A stretch of 64,000 bases of DNA from XYD12-FULL-36-8 sp964613805 (GTDB lineage: Bacteria; Bacteroidota; Ignavibacteria; Ignavibacteriales; Ignavibacteriaceae). Below the pieces are notes generated by a model. That model made no database searches. It saw only the letters and a program-made list of their open reading frames with translations, and had not been told where the DNA came from. A program made the translations under genes and the position numbers. Shown in pieces: positions 32,524 through 42,122 of the stretch. The number at the start of each line of letters is the position of its first letter. Position 1 is the first letter of the stretch. The stretch lies in assembly GCA_964613805.1 (NCBI GenBank), contig CAZTJF010000014.1, positions 1 to 64,000 of the forward strand, read 5' to 3'.

Positions 32524-34062
32524 ATGAAATTCAAACTTCCAAAGCTTCACAATCAGATTCTAATTGCTCTCGTTGCAGGAGCAATTTTCGGATCAATATT
32601 TAATGTAAGCCGAACTGCACTCATTATTTCATACCAAGTTAATAACGAGACAAAAACTATCAGCGTTCGGGATTGGGAAAAATTTTGGATAATTACTGAT
32701 GGAATAAGTTCAGATACTGTAAAATTTAACGCTCATCAGCAAATTGAAATAATCAATTATTTTAAGAAAGTGCAATCTTCAGATAGAAATGTTTCGATAA
32801 TTCTTGAAAAATATTCTTCAAGTGAAACTGAAGGGAAATCTAATTTTACAAATCTCCCAAATGTAATTTCGATTGATAAAGAAAAAACAATTGCAACAAA
32901 AATAAAATGGCTTGGTGATATTTTCATTCGACTTTTAAATATGATTGCAATTCCTTTAGTACTTGGGTCGCTTATTGTTGGTGCAGCAAGTTTAGGCGAC
33001 ATTAAAAAGTTTGCCAGAATTGGCGGTAAAACAATTTCGTTCTATTTGTTTACAACCGCAATCGCAATCAGCATTGGTTTAATAGCAGCAAATCTCATTC
33101 AGCCTGGTGAGAGAATGAATGTTGATACTAAGGAAAGATTGCTTTCAGTTTATAGTAAAGATGTTGAAACAAAAGTTGAAAGTGCAGAAGGATATGATTT
33201 CATTCAGGAAATTGTAAAAATTATTCCACGCAATCCATTTGCGGCGATCGCAAACGCTGAGATGCTTCAGATAGTTTTATTTGCATTGATGCTTGGTTTA
33301 GTTCTCAGTCTCATTCCAAAACTAAAAGGTGATCCCGTCATAAAATTTTTTGATGGACTAAGCGAAGCAATGATAAAATTAGTTGATCTCATCATGCTGA
33401 TCGCGCCAATTGGTGTTTTTGCACTTATCTCTGCCACAGTTGGTGAGTTTGGATTTAGTATTCTTCAAACACTTTTTTGGTATGCTGCAACAGTTATCAT
33501 TGGGCTATCAATTCATACACTCGGTGTATACACTTTAATAATCAAGCTATTCAGCAAGATAAATATTTCTACTTTTTACAAAGGAATGAGGAAAGCTCAA
33601 ACAATTGCATTCAGTACAAGTTCAAGTGCAGCAACTCTGCCTGTTAATATGGAATGCTGCCATGAAAATCTTGGAGTCTCAAAATCCATCACGAGTTTTG
33701 TGCTTCCTCTTGGTGCCACAATAAATATGGATGGTACTGCACTTTATCAAGGAGTGGCGGCAGTTTTTATTGCACAAGTTTTTGGTATGGATTTGAATTT
33801 CATGCAACAAATTACAATTGTGCTAACTGCAACTCTTGCTTCTATTGGAACTGCACCTGTCCCTGGAGTTGGAATTATAATGTTGATCATAGTTTTAAAA
33901 TCAGTCGGAATTCCGGAAGAAGGTATTGCTTTAATTTTAGGAGTAGATAGAATTCTTGATATGTGTAGAACTATCACCAATATTACAGGTGATGCGGCGG
34001 TCGCAGTAGCTGTGGCTTCTTCTGAAGGAGAAATACTTCATCCCGACTTAAAAAAAGCTTGA
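32524..34062 (+). CDS. dicarboxylate/amino acid:cation symporter with insertion
   Basis: The 512-residue SLC1/GltP-type symporter uses sodium or protons to import glutamate, aspartate or dicarboxylates. The core signatures are present: FSTSSSAATLP (HP1 serine motif) near 362, NMDGTALYQG near 403, and DRILDMCRTITNITGD near 479-494. Unusually, about 95 mostly polar residues (about 30-128) are inserted between the first membrane segment and the segment starting LGDIFIRLLNMIAIPLVL, a loop that is short in characterised GltPh-like proteins. It should lie on the outer side of the membrane. No homologue of the insert comes to mind. Confidence 0.92.
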   Translation: MKFKLPKLHNQILIALVAGAIFGSIFNVSRTALIISYQVNNETKTISVRDWEKFWIITDGISSDTVKFNAHQQIEIINYFKKVQSSDRNVSIILEKYSSSETEGKSNFTNLPNVISIDKEKTIATKIKWLGDIFIRLLNMIAIPLVLGSLIVGAASLGDIKKFARIGGKTISFYLFTTAIAISIGLIAANLIQPGERMNVDTKERLLSVYSKDVETKVESAEGYDFIQEIVKIIPRNPFAAIANAEMLQIVLFALMLGLVLSLIPKLKGDPVIKFFDGLSEAMIKLVDLIMLIAPIGVFALISATVGEFGFSILQTLFWYAATVIIGLSIHTLGVYTLIIKLFSKINISTFYKGMRKAQTIAFSTSSSAATLPVNMECCHENLGVSKSITSFVLPLGATINMDGTALYQGVAAVFIAQVFGMDLNFMQQITIVLTATLASIGTAPVPGVGIIMLIIVLKSVGIPEEGIALILGVDRILDMCRTITNITGDAAVAVAVASSEGEILHPDLKKA

Positions 34063-34152
34063 TTGTGAATCTATTTAATAAAATTGTTTTGATAAATTAG
34101 GAACAGAAATTTTCTCATTTTCAAATCTTTACAAAAATATCTCGGAGAAAAA

Positions 34153-35709
34153 ATGAGCCAAACAGGTGAACGCGAACAATGGGGAAGTAAAATCGGTTTG
34201 ATCTTAGCAGTTGCCGGTAATGCTGTTGGATTAGGAAATTTTTTAAGATTTCCTGTTCAAGCTGCACAAAATGGCGGCGGTGCATTTATGATACCATATT
34301 TTATTTTCTTTCTTATTCTTGGTATTCCGCTTATGTGGATTGAATGGGGGATAGGACGTCATGGTGGGAAATATGGACACGGCAGTGCACCAGGAATGTT
34401 TGATGTAATTTGGAAGAATCGTGTTGCAAAATACTTCGGATCGCTTGGTTTGATTATTTCTCTTGTTATTATGATATACTATACTTATATCGAATCATGG
34501 ACTCTTGCCTTCAGTTTCTTTTCGATTACTCAAACTTATTTTGATTTAAATTCTTTCGATGCCATGCGAAATTTCCTATATAGTTTTCAAGGCAGAGAAA
34601 CCAGTCAACATTTTTCATCAATCTGGCCATCGTATATTTTTTTAATTATAACGCTTGCATTAAATTTTTGGATAATTTTCAGAGGCATATCAAAAGGGAT
34701 AGAAAAACTTGCAAAGATAGCAATGCCTTTGCTTTTTCTTTTTGCAATTATTTTAGCTATCAGAGTTTTAACTTTAGGAACACCTGATCCAGCTAAGCCA
34801 GAAAATAATGTACTGAATGGTTTAGCATTCATTTGGAATCCTGATTTCTCACAACTTAGTAATGCGAGGGTTTGGTTAGCAGCAGCAGGACAAATATTTT
34901 TCACATTATCAGTGGGAATGGGTACAATTCAAGCATATGCAAGTTACCTTAAACCTAAAGATGACATTGCACTATCCGGTCTTAGTACATCTGCTACTAA
35001 TGAGTTTGCTGAAGTAGTGCTTGGCGGATCAATTGCAATTCCAGCAGCAGTGGCATTCTTTGGAGTTGTAATGACAACTCAAATAGCAAGAGGCGGAGCA
35101 TTTGATCTTGGATTCGTTTCTATGCCGTTAATATTTGAAAAGATTCCATTCGGTTCATTCTTTGGCTTCATTTGGTTCCTTCTTTTATTTTTTGCAGGGA
35201 TAACTTCATCGGTTGCTATGGGGCAGCCAATCATTGCTTTTCTTGAAGATGAATTCAAATTAAGCCGACAGAAAGCAACCGCAATTCTTGCGGTAGTGGT
35301 TTTAATTAGTGTTCAGTTTGTAGTTTTCTTTTTAAAGTATGGTTTCTTGGACGAAATGGATTATTGGGCTGGAACATTTGGGCTTGCTGTATTTGCATTA
35401 GTTGAAACAATTCTCTTCATGTGGGTATTTGGTGCAGACAAAGCCTGGAAGGAAATGAACGAAGGAGGAGATATTGCAATACCGCGAATTTTTTACTACA
35501 TAATGAAATATGTTACTCCGGTTGTGCTTTTTGTAATAATGATTTGGTGGTTCGTCAATGATGCAATTCCAACACTACTTTTAACTGGCGTTAAATCTGA
35601 AAATGTTCCTTATATCTGGGGAGCAAGGGCTTTAATGATCGTTCTAATGCTATCATTATTTTACCTAATAAAATTAGCTTGGGATAAAAATAAAAAGAAT
35701 GTTATCTAG
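34153..35709 (+). CDS. sodium-dependent NSS-family transporter
   Basis: The 518-residue neurotransmitter:sodium symporter homologue begins with GLILAVAGNAVGLGNFLRFPVQAAQNGGGAF, the TM1 sodium- and substrate-binding signature of LeuT-like transporters. TM6 contains FFTLSVGMGTIQAYASY near 250. Bacterial members import amino acids with sodium. The gene lies 90 bases after the SLC1-type gene and 78 bases before kup, in the same direction. Confidence 0.93.
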   Translation: MSQTGEREQWGSKIGLILAVAGNAVGLGNFLRFPVQAAQNGGGAFMIPYFIFFLILGIPLMWIEWGIGRHGGKYGHGSAPGMFDVIWKNRVAKYFGSLGLIISLVIMIYYTYIESWTLAFSFFSITQTYFDLNSFDAMRNFLYSFQGRETSQHFSSIWPSYIFLIITLALNFWIIFRGISKGIEKLAKIAMPLLFLFAIILAIRVLTLGTPDPAKPENNVLNGLAFIWNPDFSQLSNARVWLAAAGQIFFTLSVGMGTIQAYASYLKPKDDIALSGLSTSATNEFAEVVLGGSIAIPAAVAFFGVVMTTQIARGGAFDLGFVSMPLIFEKIPFGSFFGFIWFLLLFFAGITSSVAMGQPIIAFLEDEFKLSRQKATAILAVVVLISVQFVVFFLKYGFLDEMDYWAGTFGLAVFALVETILFMWVFGADKAWKEMNEGGDIAIPRIFYYIMKYVTPVVLFVIMIWWFVNDAIPTLLLTGVKSENVPYIWGARALMIVLMLSLFYLIKLAWDKNKKNVI

Positions 35710-35787
35710 ATTATTCGAAAAAATGTTTTTGTTTAGCAATTTGAAAGGGAAATTAAAAACCGCCTAATTGTTACCGGTTTTGACTAA

Positions 35788-37608
35788 ATGGCTAAGAGAC
35801 TGAATTCGCATTCTATCTTTGAAAATATCAAAGCAATGGGACTAGTATTTGGGGATATTGGTACAAGTCCAATTTATACTTTAACAGTAATCTTTACCCT
35901 AACTGCACCTACAATTCAAAATGTAATGGGAGTTTTATCTCTCATCTTCTGGACTTTAATAATTTTAGTAACTGTAGAATATGCATGGCTAGCTATGAGC
36001 TTAAGCACTAAAGGGGAGGGCGGAATAATTGTGCTTAAGGAAATTTTAACTTCCAAAATCGTTAGGGGAAAGAAAAACTTATTTGCTGTTTATCTTGGAT
36101 ATATTGGGGTATCACTGCTTATGGGTGATGGAGTCATTACACCTGCAATAAGTATTCTTTCTGCAGTTGAAGGACTAAAACTTTTCCCTGGACTTGGAAA
36201 CATAACATTAGAAATGATATTACTGATTACTTGTGTCATAACTATAATTCTTTTCGCATTTCAACATAAAGGTTCAGACAAAGTTTCATCCTCTTTCGGT
36301 CCAATAATGATTTTGTGGTTTCTGTCATTATTTATTTCAGGAATGTTTTACATTCTGAAAATTCCTGGTGTATTATTAGCAGTTAGTCCACATTACGCAA
36401 TTGATTTTATGCTGCATAATGGATTGGCGGGTTTTTTCATTTTAAGTGAGGTGATACTTTGTGCTACTGGAGGTGAGGCACTTTATGCCGATATGGGGCA
36501 TCTTGGTGCTAAACCAATTAGGCATGCGTGGTACTTTGTGTTTGTTGCATTGGTAATAAATTATTTTGGACAAGGTGCGTATCTTCAGTTATATGGAAAA
36601 TCCGAGTTCATACTTTTTGAGATGGTTCATAAAATCTCTAATTCATTGTATATAATTTTTATAATTATTGCATTACTCGCAACTGTAATTGCATCTCAAG
36701 CAATGATTAGTGCAGTCATGTCACTTATTTATCAAGGAATAACCACGAGAATATTTCCATTAATGAAAATTAAATACACATCGTCGCACTTAAAATCACA
36801 GATTTATATTGGCGCTGTAAATTGGATACTTCTGTTTGCCGTAATTGTGATGATCCTTCTCTTCAAAAAATCTGAGAATCTTGCCGCAGCATATGGATTA
36901 GCAGTCACAGCTACAATGACTATCAGTGCAATTTTTATGATTTGGATTTTCAAAATCGACAAAATCAAATTAAAATTTTATGCAGTTGTCTTTGTTTTAT
37001 TAATAGATTTACTATTTCTCATTGCTGTTTTTACAAAAATACCTCACGGCGGATACTGGTCAATTATAATTGCTTCTATTCCTTTATCTGTAATTATTTT
37101 ATGGACTGTTGGAAATAAAAATCTACAGGTGGCATTTAGATCGCTGGCAATAGATGTTTTTCTTGAGAGCTATAATCAAGTTTATCGCCTTGGAAACAAC
37201 ATTAAAGGAACAGCTATTTATCTCACTAAAAATTTGAAGAAAGTTCCGCCGTATGTTGTGCATTGTATGCTTAGAACGAACATTATTTATGAAGAAAATA
37301 TTTTCCTTTCAATTTCTGCTTCTGATTCTCCATACGGTATCAATGTAACTAAAGTGGAGGAAATTGCTCCCGGACTCAAGGGATTGATAATTAGCAGCGG
37401 CTATATGGAGTTCATTGATATTCCTAAAATAATTAAGGATGCAGGCATTAGCGAAAAAGTAATATTTTATGGAATCGAAGAAATATCTACTCGAAAACCA
37501 TTCTTGAGGATTTATTCTTTCTTAAAGAAAATCACGCCGCACTTCGTAGCATTTTATAAATTGAATTACCGAAAACTCCATGGTGTTGCAACAAGAATAG
37601 AATTTTAA
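35788..37608 (+). CDS. kup: KUP-type potassium transporter
   Basis: The 606-residue protein has the KUP/HAK N-terminus (GLVFGDIGTSPIYTL near 17-31), GEGGIIVLKE near 75, YLGVSLLMGDGVITPAISILSAVEGL near 105 and about 12 membrane segments followed by a cytoplasmic C-terminal domain from about 450. It imports potassium, usually coupled to protons. The length is near the family norm of about 620-650. Confidence 0.95.
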   Translation: MAKRLNSHSIFENIKAMGLVFGDIGTSPIYTLTVIFTLTAPTIQNVMGVLSLIFWTLIILVTVEYAWLAMSLSTKGEGGIIVLKEILTSKIVRGKKNLFAVYLGYIGVSLLMGDGVITPAISILSAVEGLKLFPGLGNITLEMILLITCVITIILFAFQHKGSDKVSSSFGPIMILWFLSLFISGMFYILKIPGVLLAVSPHYAIDFMLHNGLAGFFILSEVILCATGGEALYADMGHLGAKPIRHAWYFVFVALVINYFGQGAYLQLYGKSEFILFEMVHKISNSLYIIFIIIALLATVIASQAMISAVMSLIYQGITTRIFPLMKIKYTSSHLKSQIYIGAVNWILLFAVIVMILLFKKSENLAAAYGLAVTATMTISAIFMIWIFKIDKIKLKFYAVVFVLLIDLLFLIAVFTKIPHGGYWSIIIASIPLSVIILWTVGNKNLQVAFRSLAIDVFLESYNQVYRLGNNIKGTAIYLTKNLKKVPPYVVHCMLRTNIIYEENIFLSISASDSPYGINVTKVEEIAPGLKGLIISSGYMEFIDIPKIIKDAGISEKVIFYGIEEISTRKPFLRIYSFLKKITPHFVAFYKLNYRKLHGVATRIEF

Positions 37609-37648
37609 GAAATATATTTATCTTTACAGTAATCATAAATTAAATTCT

Positions 37649-38947
37649 ATGGAACATACATCTCTTCACATTCCTGAAATAAGCATGCTGCCATTTGTGC
37701 TAATGCTTGTTTCGATTGCTGTTCTACCCTTAACCTTTAATCATTTCTGGGAGAAGAATAAAAACAAATTAATAGTCAGTTTGATTCTAAGTATTCCTGT
37801 AATAATCTATTTGTTATCCGCAGGTTTAACCGAAAAATTATTTGAAACAATTGTTTTCGATTATTTACCTTTTATTGTTCTTCTAGGATCATTATTTGTA
37901 ATAACCGGAGGGATTTATTTAACCGGTGACATAGAAGCAAAACCCACAATTAATACTGTGTTCCTCGGAATTGGAGCTGTGCTTGCATCGTTCATGGGAA
38001 CTACCGGTGCTGCAATGTTATTAATTCGTCCGGTAATTCAAACTAATAAGGAACGAGAATTTAAAGTTCACACGATTTTGTTTTTCATAGCAATTGTAGC
38101 AAACTGCGGTGGTTTACTTACTCCGCTTGGAGATCCTCCATTATTCATGATGTATTTACGTGGTGCACCTTTCGAGTGGTTCTTCAACCTTGCCTTTGAA
38201 TGGCTTTTGACTAATTTTCTATTGTTACTGTTGTATTTCATCGCTGACAATTATTACTATAAGAAAGAAAAACCAAGCACAATTCAGTTTGATAAAACTG
38301 CTATTCGACCAATTAAAATTGCAGGAAGAATAAATTTCTTCTATCTCATAGGTGTAATTTTAGCCGTGGCATTTCTGAATGAGCAATATCTGCCGTTTAT
38401 TAAAACCAATCATTACTTTAAATTCATCCGAGAGATTACAATAATTGCAATGGCGTATTTGTCAATGCTGACTACACCAAAGATTACAAGAACTTCAAAC
38501 AATTTCACATGGGGACCAATTCAGGAAGTTGCATATCTTTTCCTCGGTATATTTATAACAATGGTTCCATGCTTGCTTTATCTTGAGTCAAATGCAAGAC
38601 ATCTTGGTGTAAATACAACAACACAATTTTATTACTACACAGGATTGTTAAGTAGTTTTCTTGATAATACACCAACGGCAGTAACATTTCACTCCCTTGC
38701 TCTTGGCTTACAGCAGTCTGCACCAACTTTAGTTGCCGGAATTCCGGAAGAAATTCTTAAAGCAATTTGTACAGCAGCAGTATTTTTTGGTGCAATGACT
38801 TATATTGGCAATGGACCTAATTTTATGGTTAAAGCTGTTGCTGAAGAAAACAATATTAAAATGCCGGATTTTTTCAGCTATATGATAAAATTTTCGATTA
38901 TTATTCTTTTGCCAATTTTTATAATAGCTCAACTAATTTTAATGTGA
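37649..38947 (+). CDS. NhaD/CitM-like sodium:proton antiporter
   Basis: The 432-residue protein has about 11 membrane segments and resembles the ion transporter (IT) superfamily. Conserved stretches are ASFMGTTGAAMLLIRPVI near 114, NCGGLLTPLGDPPLFMMYLRG near 152 and SSFLDNTPTAVTFHSLA near 333, followed by AMTYIGNGPNFMVKAVAEE. These match putative NhaD-type antiporters. Sodium extrusion would complement the sodium-coupled symporters upstream. The substrate is inferred. Confidence 0.85.
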   Translation: MEHTSLHIPEISMLPFVLMLVSIAVLPLTFNHFWEKNKNKLIVSLILSIPVIIYLLSAGLTEKLFETIVFDYLPFIVLLGSLFVITGGIYLTGDIEAKPTINTVFLGIGAVLASFMGTTGAAMLLIRPVIQTNKEREFKVHTILFFIAIVANCGGLLTPLGDPPLFMMYLRGAPFEWFFNLAFEWLLTNFLLLLLYFIADNYYYKKEKPSTIQFDKTAIRPIKIAGRINFFYLIGVILAVAFLNEQYLPFIKTNHYFKFIREITIIAMAYLSMLTTPKITRTSNNFTWGPIQEVAYLFLGIFITMVPCLLYLESNARHLGVNTTTQFYYYTGLLSSFLDNTPTAVTFHSLALGLQQSAPTLVAGIPEEILKAICTAAVFFGAMTYIGNGPNFMVKAVAEENNIKMPDFFSYMIKFSIIILLPIFIIAQLILM

Positions 38948-38953
38948 TTAAAA

Positions 38954-40006
38954 ATGAAAATAAGTCCAATGAAAATAGTTCACATTCTTTTACTCCTAAT
39001 TTGTATTTCTTCTTGTAGAGCACAAACACCGGAGAAGATTGATACTTTATTTGTGGCGTTTTGGAATCTTGAAAATCTTTTTGACACGATTGATGATCCT
39101 AACAAAGATGATCAAGAATTTCTTCCTGATGGAGCGAAGGAATGGACGCAGGAAAGATTGGATAAGAAAATGTATAATCTTGCTCGTGTATTTAATATGA
39201 TGAATGATGAAAAAGGTCCTGACATAATCGGTGTAGTGGAATGTGAAAATCAAGCCATACTTGAATTATTTGTTTCAAAATATTTTCGAGATAAAAATTA
39301 TAAAATTACTTACGCTGAATCTCCTGATAATAGAGGAATTGATTGCGGTTTTATTTATAATGCGAATAAATTCACTTTACTTGGCTACAATAGTTACGAA
39401 ATCAAAAAGTTAGAATCAGCTCCAACAAGATTAATTTTGCATACTACTTTGAAAACACAAAATGATGAAGAATTGAATTTCTTTGTAAACCATTGGCCTT
39501 CACGTAGAAATGGTGCAAGCGAATCTGAATATAAAAGAATTGAAGCTGCAAAAGTTTTAAAACGAGAAGTTGATAAATTATTTTACAAAGACGAGAAAGC
39601 TAAAATAATTATAATGGGTGATTTCAATGACGACCCAGTTGACAATTCCATACTTCATACGCTTGGTGCACAGCCATTTAAATGCGATATATCAAGTACA
39701 CAAAATATCGACCTTCCGGATAAGGAATTGTATAATCTTTCCTACAATTTGTTCGAGAAAGGTTTAGGTGCAATTACTTATCGTGATGATTGGAATTTGT
39801 TTGATCAAATAATAATTTCATCAAGTCTTGCAATAAATAGAGGCATTAGTTATTTGTGCGATTCATATTCAATTTTTAATAACGATTTAACTGCAACACG
39901 ATCAGGAAAATATAAAGGTACACCATTTCCAACCTATGGCGGTAATCGTTATTTGGGCGGATATAGTGATCATTTCCCTGTAACAGCTAAGTTTTTACTA
40001 AGATGA
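38954..40006 (+). CDS. endonuclease/exonuclease/phosphatase-fold lipoprotein
   Basis: The 350-residue protein has a lipoprotein-type signal peptide (LLLICISSC, Cys at about residue 21). It carries the EEP fold motifs FWNLENLFD near 36, GVVECEN near 98, RGIDCGFIYN near 134, VNHWPSRRNG near 175, IIMGDFNDDP near 222 and YSDHFPVTAKF at the C-terminus, so the catalytic Asn, Glu, Asp and His positions look complete. Secreted members act on nucleic acids or phosphoesters. It starts 7 bases after the antiporter gene, but a functional link is not evident. Confidence 0.88.
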   Translation: MKISPMKIVHILLLLICISSCRAQTPEKIDTLFVAFWNLENLFDTIDDPNKDDQEFLPDGAKEWTQERLDKKMYNLARVFNMMNDEKGPDIIGVVECENQAILELFVSKYFRDKNYKITYAESPDNRGIDCGFIYNANKFTLLGYNSYEIKKLESAPTRLILHTTLKTQNDEELNFFVNHWPSRRNGASESEYKRIEAAKVLKREVDKLFYKDEKAKIIIMGDFNDDPVDNSILHTLGAQPFKCDISSTQNIDLPDKELYNLSYNLFEKGLGAITYRDDWNLFDQIIISSSLAINRGISYLCDSYSIFNNDLTATRSGKYKGTPFPTYGGNRYLGGYSDHFPVTAKFLLR

Positions 40007-40010
40007 TTAT

Positions 40011-40712
40011 ATGAGAAAAGAGTTATTAATCTTCGGCTCTAATGGCGCTTTAGGAAAAGGTGTTACGGAAGTTCTTACAAAAAAGAATTTCGATAAAGTT
40101 TATTTGTTTGATTTTAATGCGAAAGAATCGGGATACAATGATAATAAAATTGTTAACATCGAAATAAAAGACCTAACAAAAGAGGAAAATGTAATAGCTG
40201 CTTTCAGTAACATAAAACCTGATAAAGACACTTGTTATTTCCTTTTTTCAACAATTGGTGGCTTTTGGGGTGGACAAACAGTTTGGGAAACAAAGCTTGA
40301 GGATTGGGAAAGATTATTCAACATGAACATCACTACAAATTTTTTAATAGCAAAGCACTTTTCATGGCTTGTTAAAGCATCAAAAGGTGGTTCAATTTGT
40401 ATAACTGCCGCATTCACTGCTGAAAATCCCGAAGCCCTAAAAAGTGCTTACGGAGCTTCCAAAGCAGCTTTAGTTCATTTGATTAAAACTCTTGCGCAGG
40501 AGGGGCGAAATATTAACTTAAGTGCAAACGGGATTTCACCTTATATAATTGACACACCGGCAAACCGGTCATGGATGCCCGATGCTAATTTTAATAAATG
40601 GATAAAACCAGAAGAAGTAGGGGAAGTTGCTTTTTCGTTATTCCGTAATTTTAATTATGTTAGTGGTAACATAATTACTTTAAAAGAACGTTTTGTATTT
40701 TTGAATACATAA
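40011..40712 (+). CDS. SDR oxidoreductase, dihydropteridine-reductase-like
   Basis: The 233-residue short-chain dehydrogenase has the cofactor loop GSNGALGKG near 9-17, a STIGGFWGGQTVWET segment near 77-91, and the catalytic YGASKAAL near 146-153. The tail reads SPYIIDTPANRSWMPDANFNKW, strikingly like the same region of eukaryotic quinoid dihydropteridine reductase. It might regenerate tetrahydropterin or act as a dihydropteridine or dihydrofolate reductase, but this is inference from pattern. It starts 5 bases after the EEP gene. Confidence 0.85.
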   Translation: MRKELLIFGSNGALGKGVTEVLTKKNFDKVYLFDFNAKESGYNDNKIVNIEIKDLTKEENVIAAFSNIKPDKDTCYFLFSTIGGFWGGQTVWETKLEDWERLFNMNITTNFLIAKHFSWLVKASKGGSICITAAFTAENPEALKSAYGASKAALVHLIKTLAQEGRNINLSANGISPYIIDTPANRSWMPDANFNKWIKPEEVGEVAFSLFRNFNYVSGNIITLKERFVFLNT

Positions 40713-40732
40713 AAAACATAGCTATTATTTTA

Positions 40733-40761
40733 TTGACTTTGTTTTTTGAAATCATTATTGT
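40733..40761 (+). promoter_or_regulatory. sigma70-like promoter of the exbB operon
   Basis: TTGACT (40733-40738) and TATTGT (40756-40761) lie 17 bases apart, in the 126-base spacer before exbB. The leader would be about 70 nt and ends with AGGAGG at 40824-40829. Confidence 0.45.
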
Positions 40762-40838
40762 AGACAAGCTATTTTATAATAATTGTACTAACTTTCCTTT
40801 GATTCATTTAATATTATTTATTTAGGAGGTCTTTCTCT

Positions 40839-41534
40839 ATGGAATTTGCAGTCGCTATTTACTCGATGGTAAGTGTTATTGCACAAACCGCACAAAATTC
40901 TGGTACGTTAAATTGGTTAACATCTAAGTACGAAGCAGGTGGAATATTCATGCATCCGATTCTTGCCTGTTTAGTCATTGGGCTTGCTTTCTCTTTTGAG
41001 AGATTGTGGACACTCTCGAGAGCCAGAGTTAATACTAAGGATTTTATTGTGAAAGTAAAATCTGCTCTTGAAACCAATGGCATAGAAGCCGCAAAGGAAA
41101 TCTGTGCTAATACACGCGGGCCGGTTGCTTCAGTTTTTCACGCTGGATTATTAAGAGCTAATGAAGGGTTTGAAGCCGCTGAAAAGGCAATCATGACTTA
41201 TGGCGGAATTGAAATGGGATTTCTTGAAAAAGGATTAATCTGGATTTCAACTTTTATTACTTTAGCTCCCATGTTAGGATTTACCGGAACTGTTCAGGGT
41301 ATGATTGAGGCATTCGATGCTATTAAGGAAGCTGCTCAAATCTCTCCTGCAATTGTCGCTGACGGTATAGCAATTGCTCTTCTAACAACGTTGTTTGGAT
41401 TAGTTGTCGCGATGATTTTACAGGTGTTTTATAATTATTTTGTTTCAAGAATTGATAGCCTTGTAAGTGATATGGAAGAAAGTTCCGTTGCATTAATTGA
41501 TGCTTTGTATGATCTTAAGAATAAGAAAAAATAA
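40839..41534 (+). CDS. exbB: MotA/TolQ/ExbB proton channel protein
   Basis: The 231-residue inner-membrane protein has three membrane segments: about 35-53, and a pair from about 125 (GLIWISTFITLAPMLGFTGTVQGMI) and 168 (ADGIAIALLTTLFGLVVAMILQVF). The second and third carry the LGFTGTVQGM and GIAIALLTT signatures of the ExbB/TolQ family. With ExbD partners it forms the proton channel that drives TonB- or TolA-type energy transduction. It heads a three-gene operon with two exbD genes; no tonB gene follows. Confidence 0.93.
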   Translation: MEFAVAIYSMVSVIAQTAQNSGTLNWLTSKYEAGGIFMHPILACLVIGLAFSFERLWTLSRARVNTKDFIVKVKSALETNGIEAAKEICANTRGPVASVFHAGLLRANEGFEAAEKAIMTYGGIEMGFLEKGLIWISTFITLAPMLGFTGTVQGMIEAFDAIKEAAQISPAIVADGIAIALLTTLFGLVVAMILQVFYNYFVSRIDSLVSDMEESSVALIDALYDLKNKKK

Positions 41535-41575
41535 TTTACTTTTAAGAATATTTTTATTTTAATTGTTAAAGTCAA

Positions 41576-42103
41576 ATGATAAAAAAAAGAAAAATCAAAG
41601 AAGCTGAAATTCCTACAGCATCTCAAGCCGACTTAGCGTTCCTCTTATTGCTTTTCTTTTTGGTATCAACGGTGATAGACGTTGATACTGGAATTGGGTT
41701 GTCACTGCCCGAACCTATTGAGGAAACTGAAATTGTCCCAGTTTCTAAAGATAGGATGGCAGCATTACTTGTTAATGAAAACGGAGATGTTCTACTTGAT
41801 GGTACTCCAATTTCTATTTTTCAAATTAAAAGTCAATTAAAACCGCGAATTGTATCCAAAATTGACCTTCCTGCGAATAAAAAATTAATAGTTTCGGTCA
41901 AGACGGATCGAAAAACAAACTATAATATTTATATTCAAACTCTCGACCAGGTGAAACTGTCGTATTTTGAATTAAGGGACGAATATTCGAATTCTAACTT
42001 CGGTAATAAGTACAATGACTTGAGTGCAGAAGATCAGAAAAAAGTTCAAGATAAAATACCAATTATTATTTCTCTTGCGGAACCAGAGTCAGTTAAGAAA
42101 TAA
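41576..42103 (+). CDS. ExbD/TolR-family protein (first copy)
   Basis: The 175-residue protein has a short basic N-terminus, one membrane segment (about 18-37) with the essential Asp19 in PTASQADLAFLLLLF, and a periplasmic domain. It is about 40 residues longer than the second copy, mainly through an acidic, Tyr/Asn-rich C-terminal part after residue 120. Together with ExbB it forms the proton-motive-force channel. It starts 42 bases after exbB. Confidence 0.9.
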   Translation: MIKKRKIKEAEIPTASQADLAFLLLLFFLVSTVIDVDTGIGLSLPEPIEETEIVPVSKDRMAALLVNENGDVLLDGTPISIFQIKSQLKPRIVSKIDLPANKKLIVSVKTDRKTNYNIYIQTLDQVKLSYFELRDEYSNSNFGNKYNDLSAEDQKKVQDKIPIIISLAEPESVKK

Positions 42104-42122
42104 TTTTTTAAGGAAACATTAA

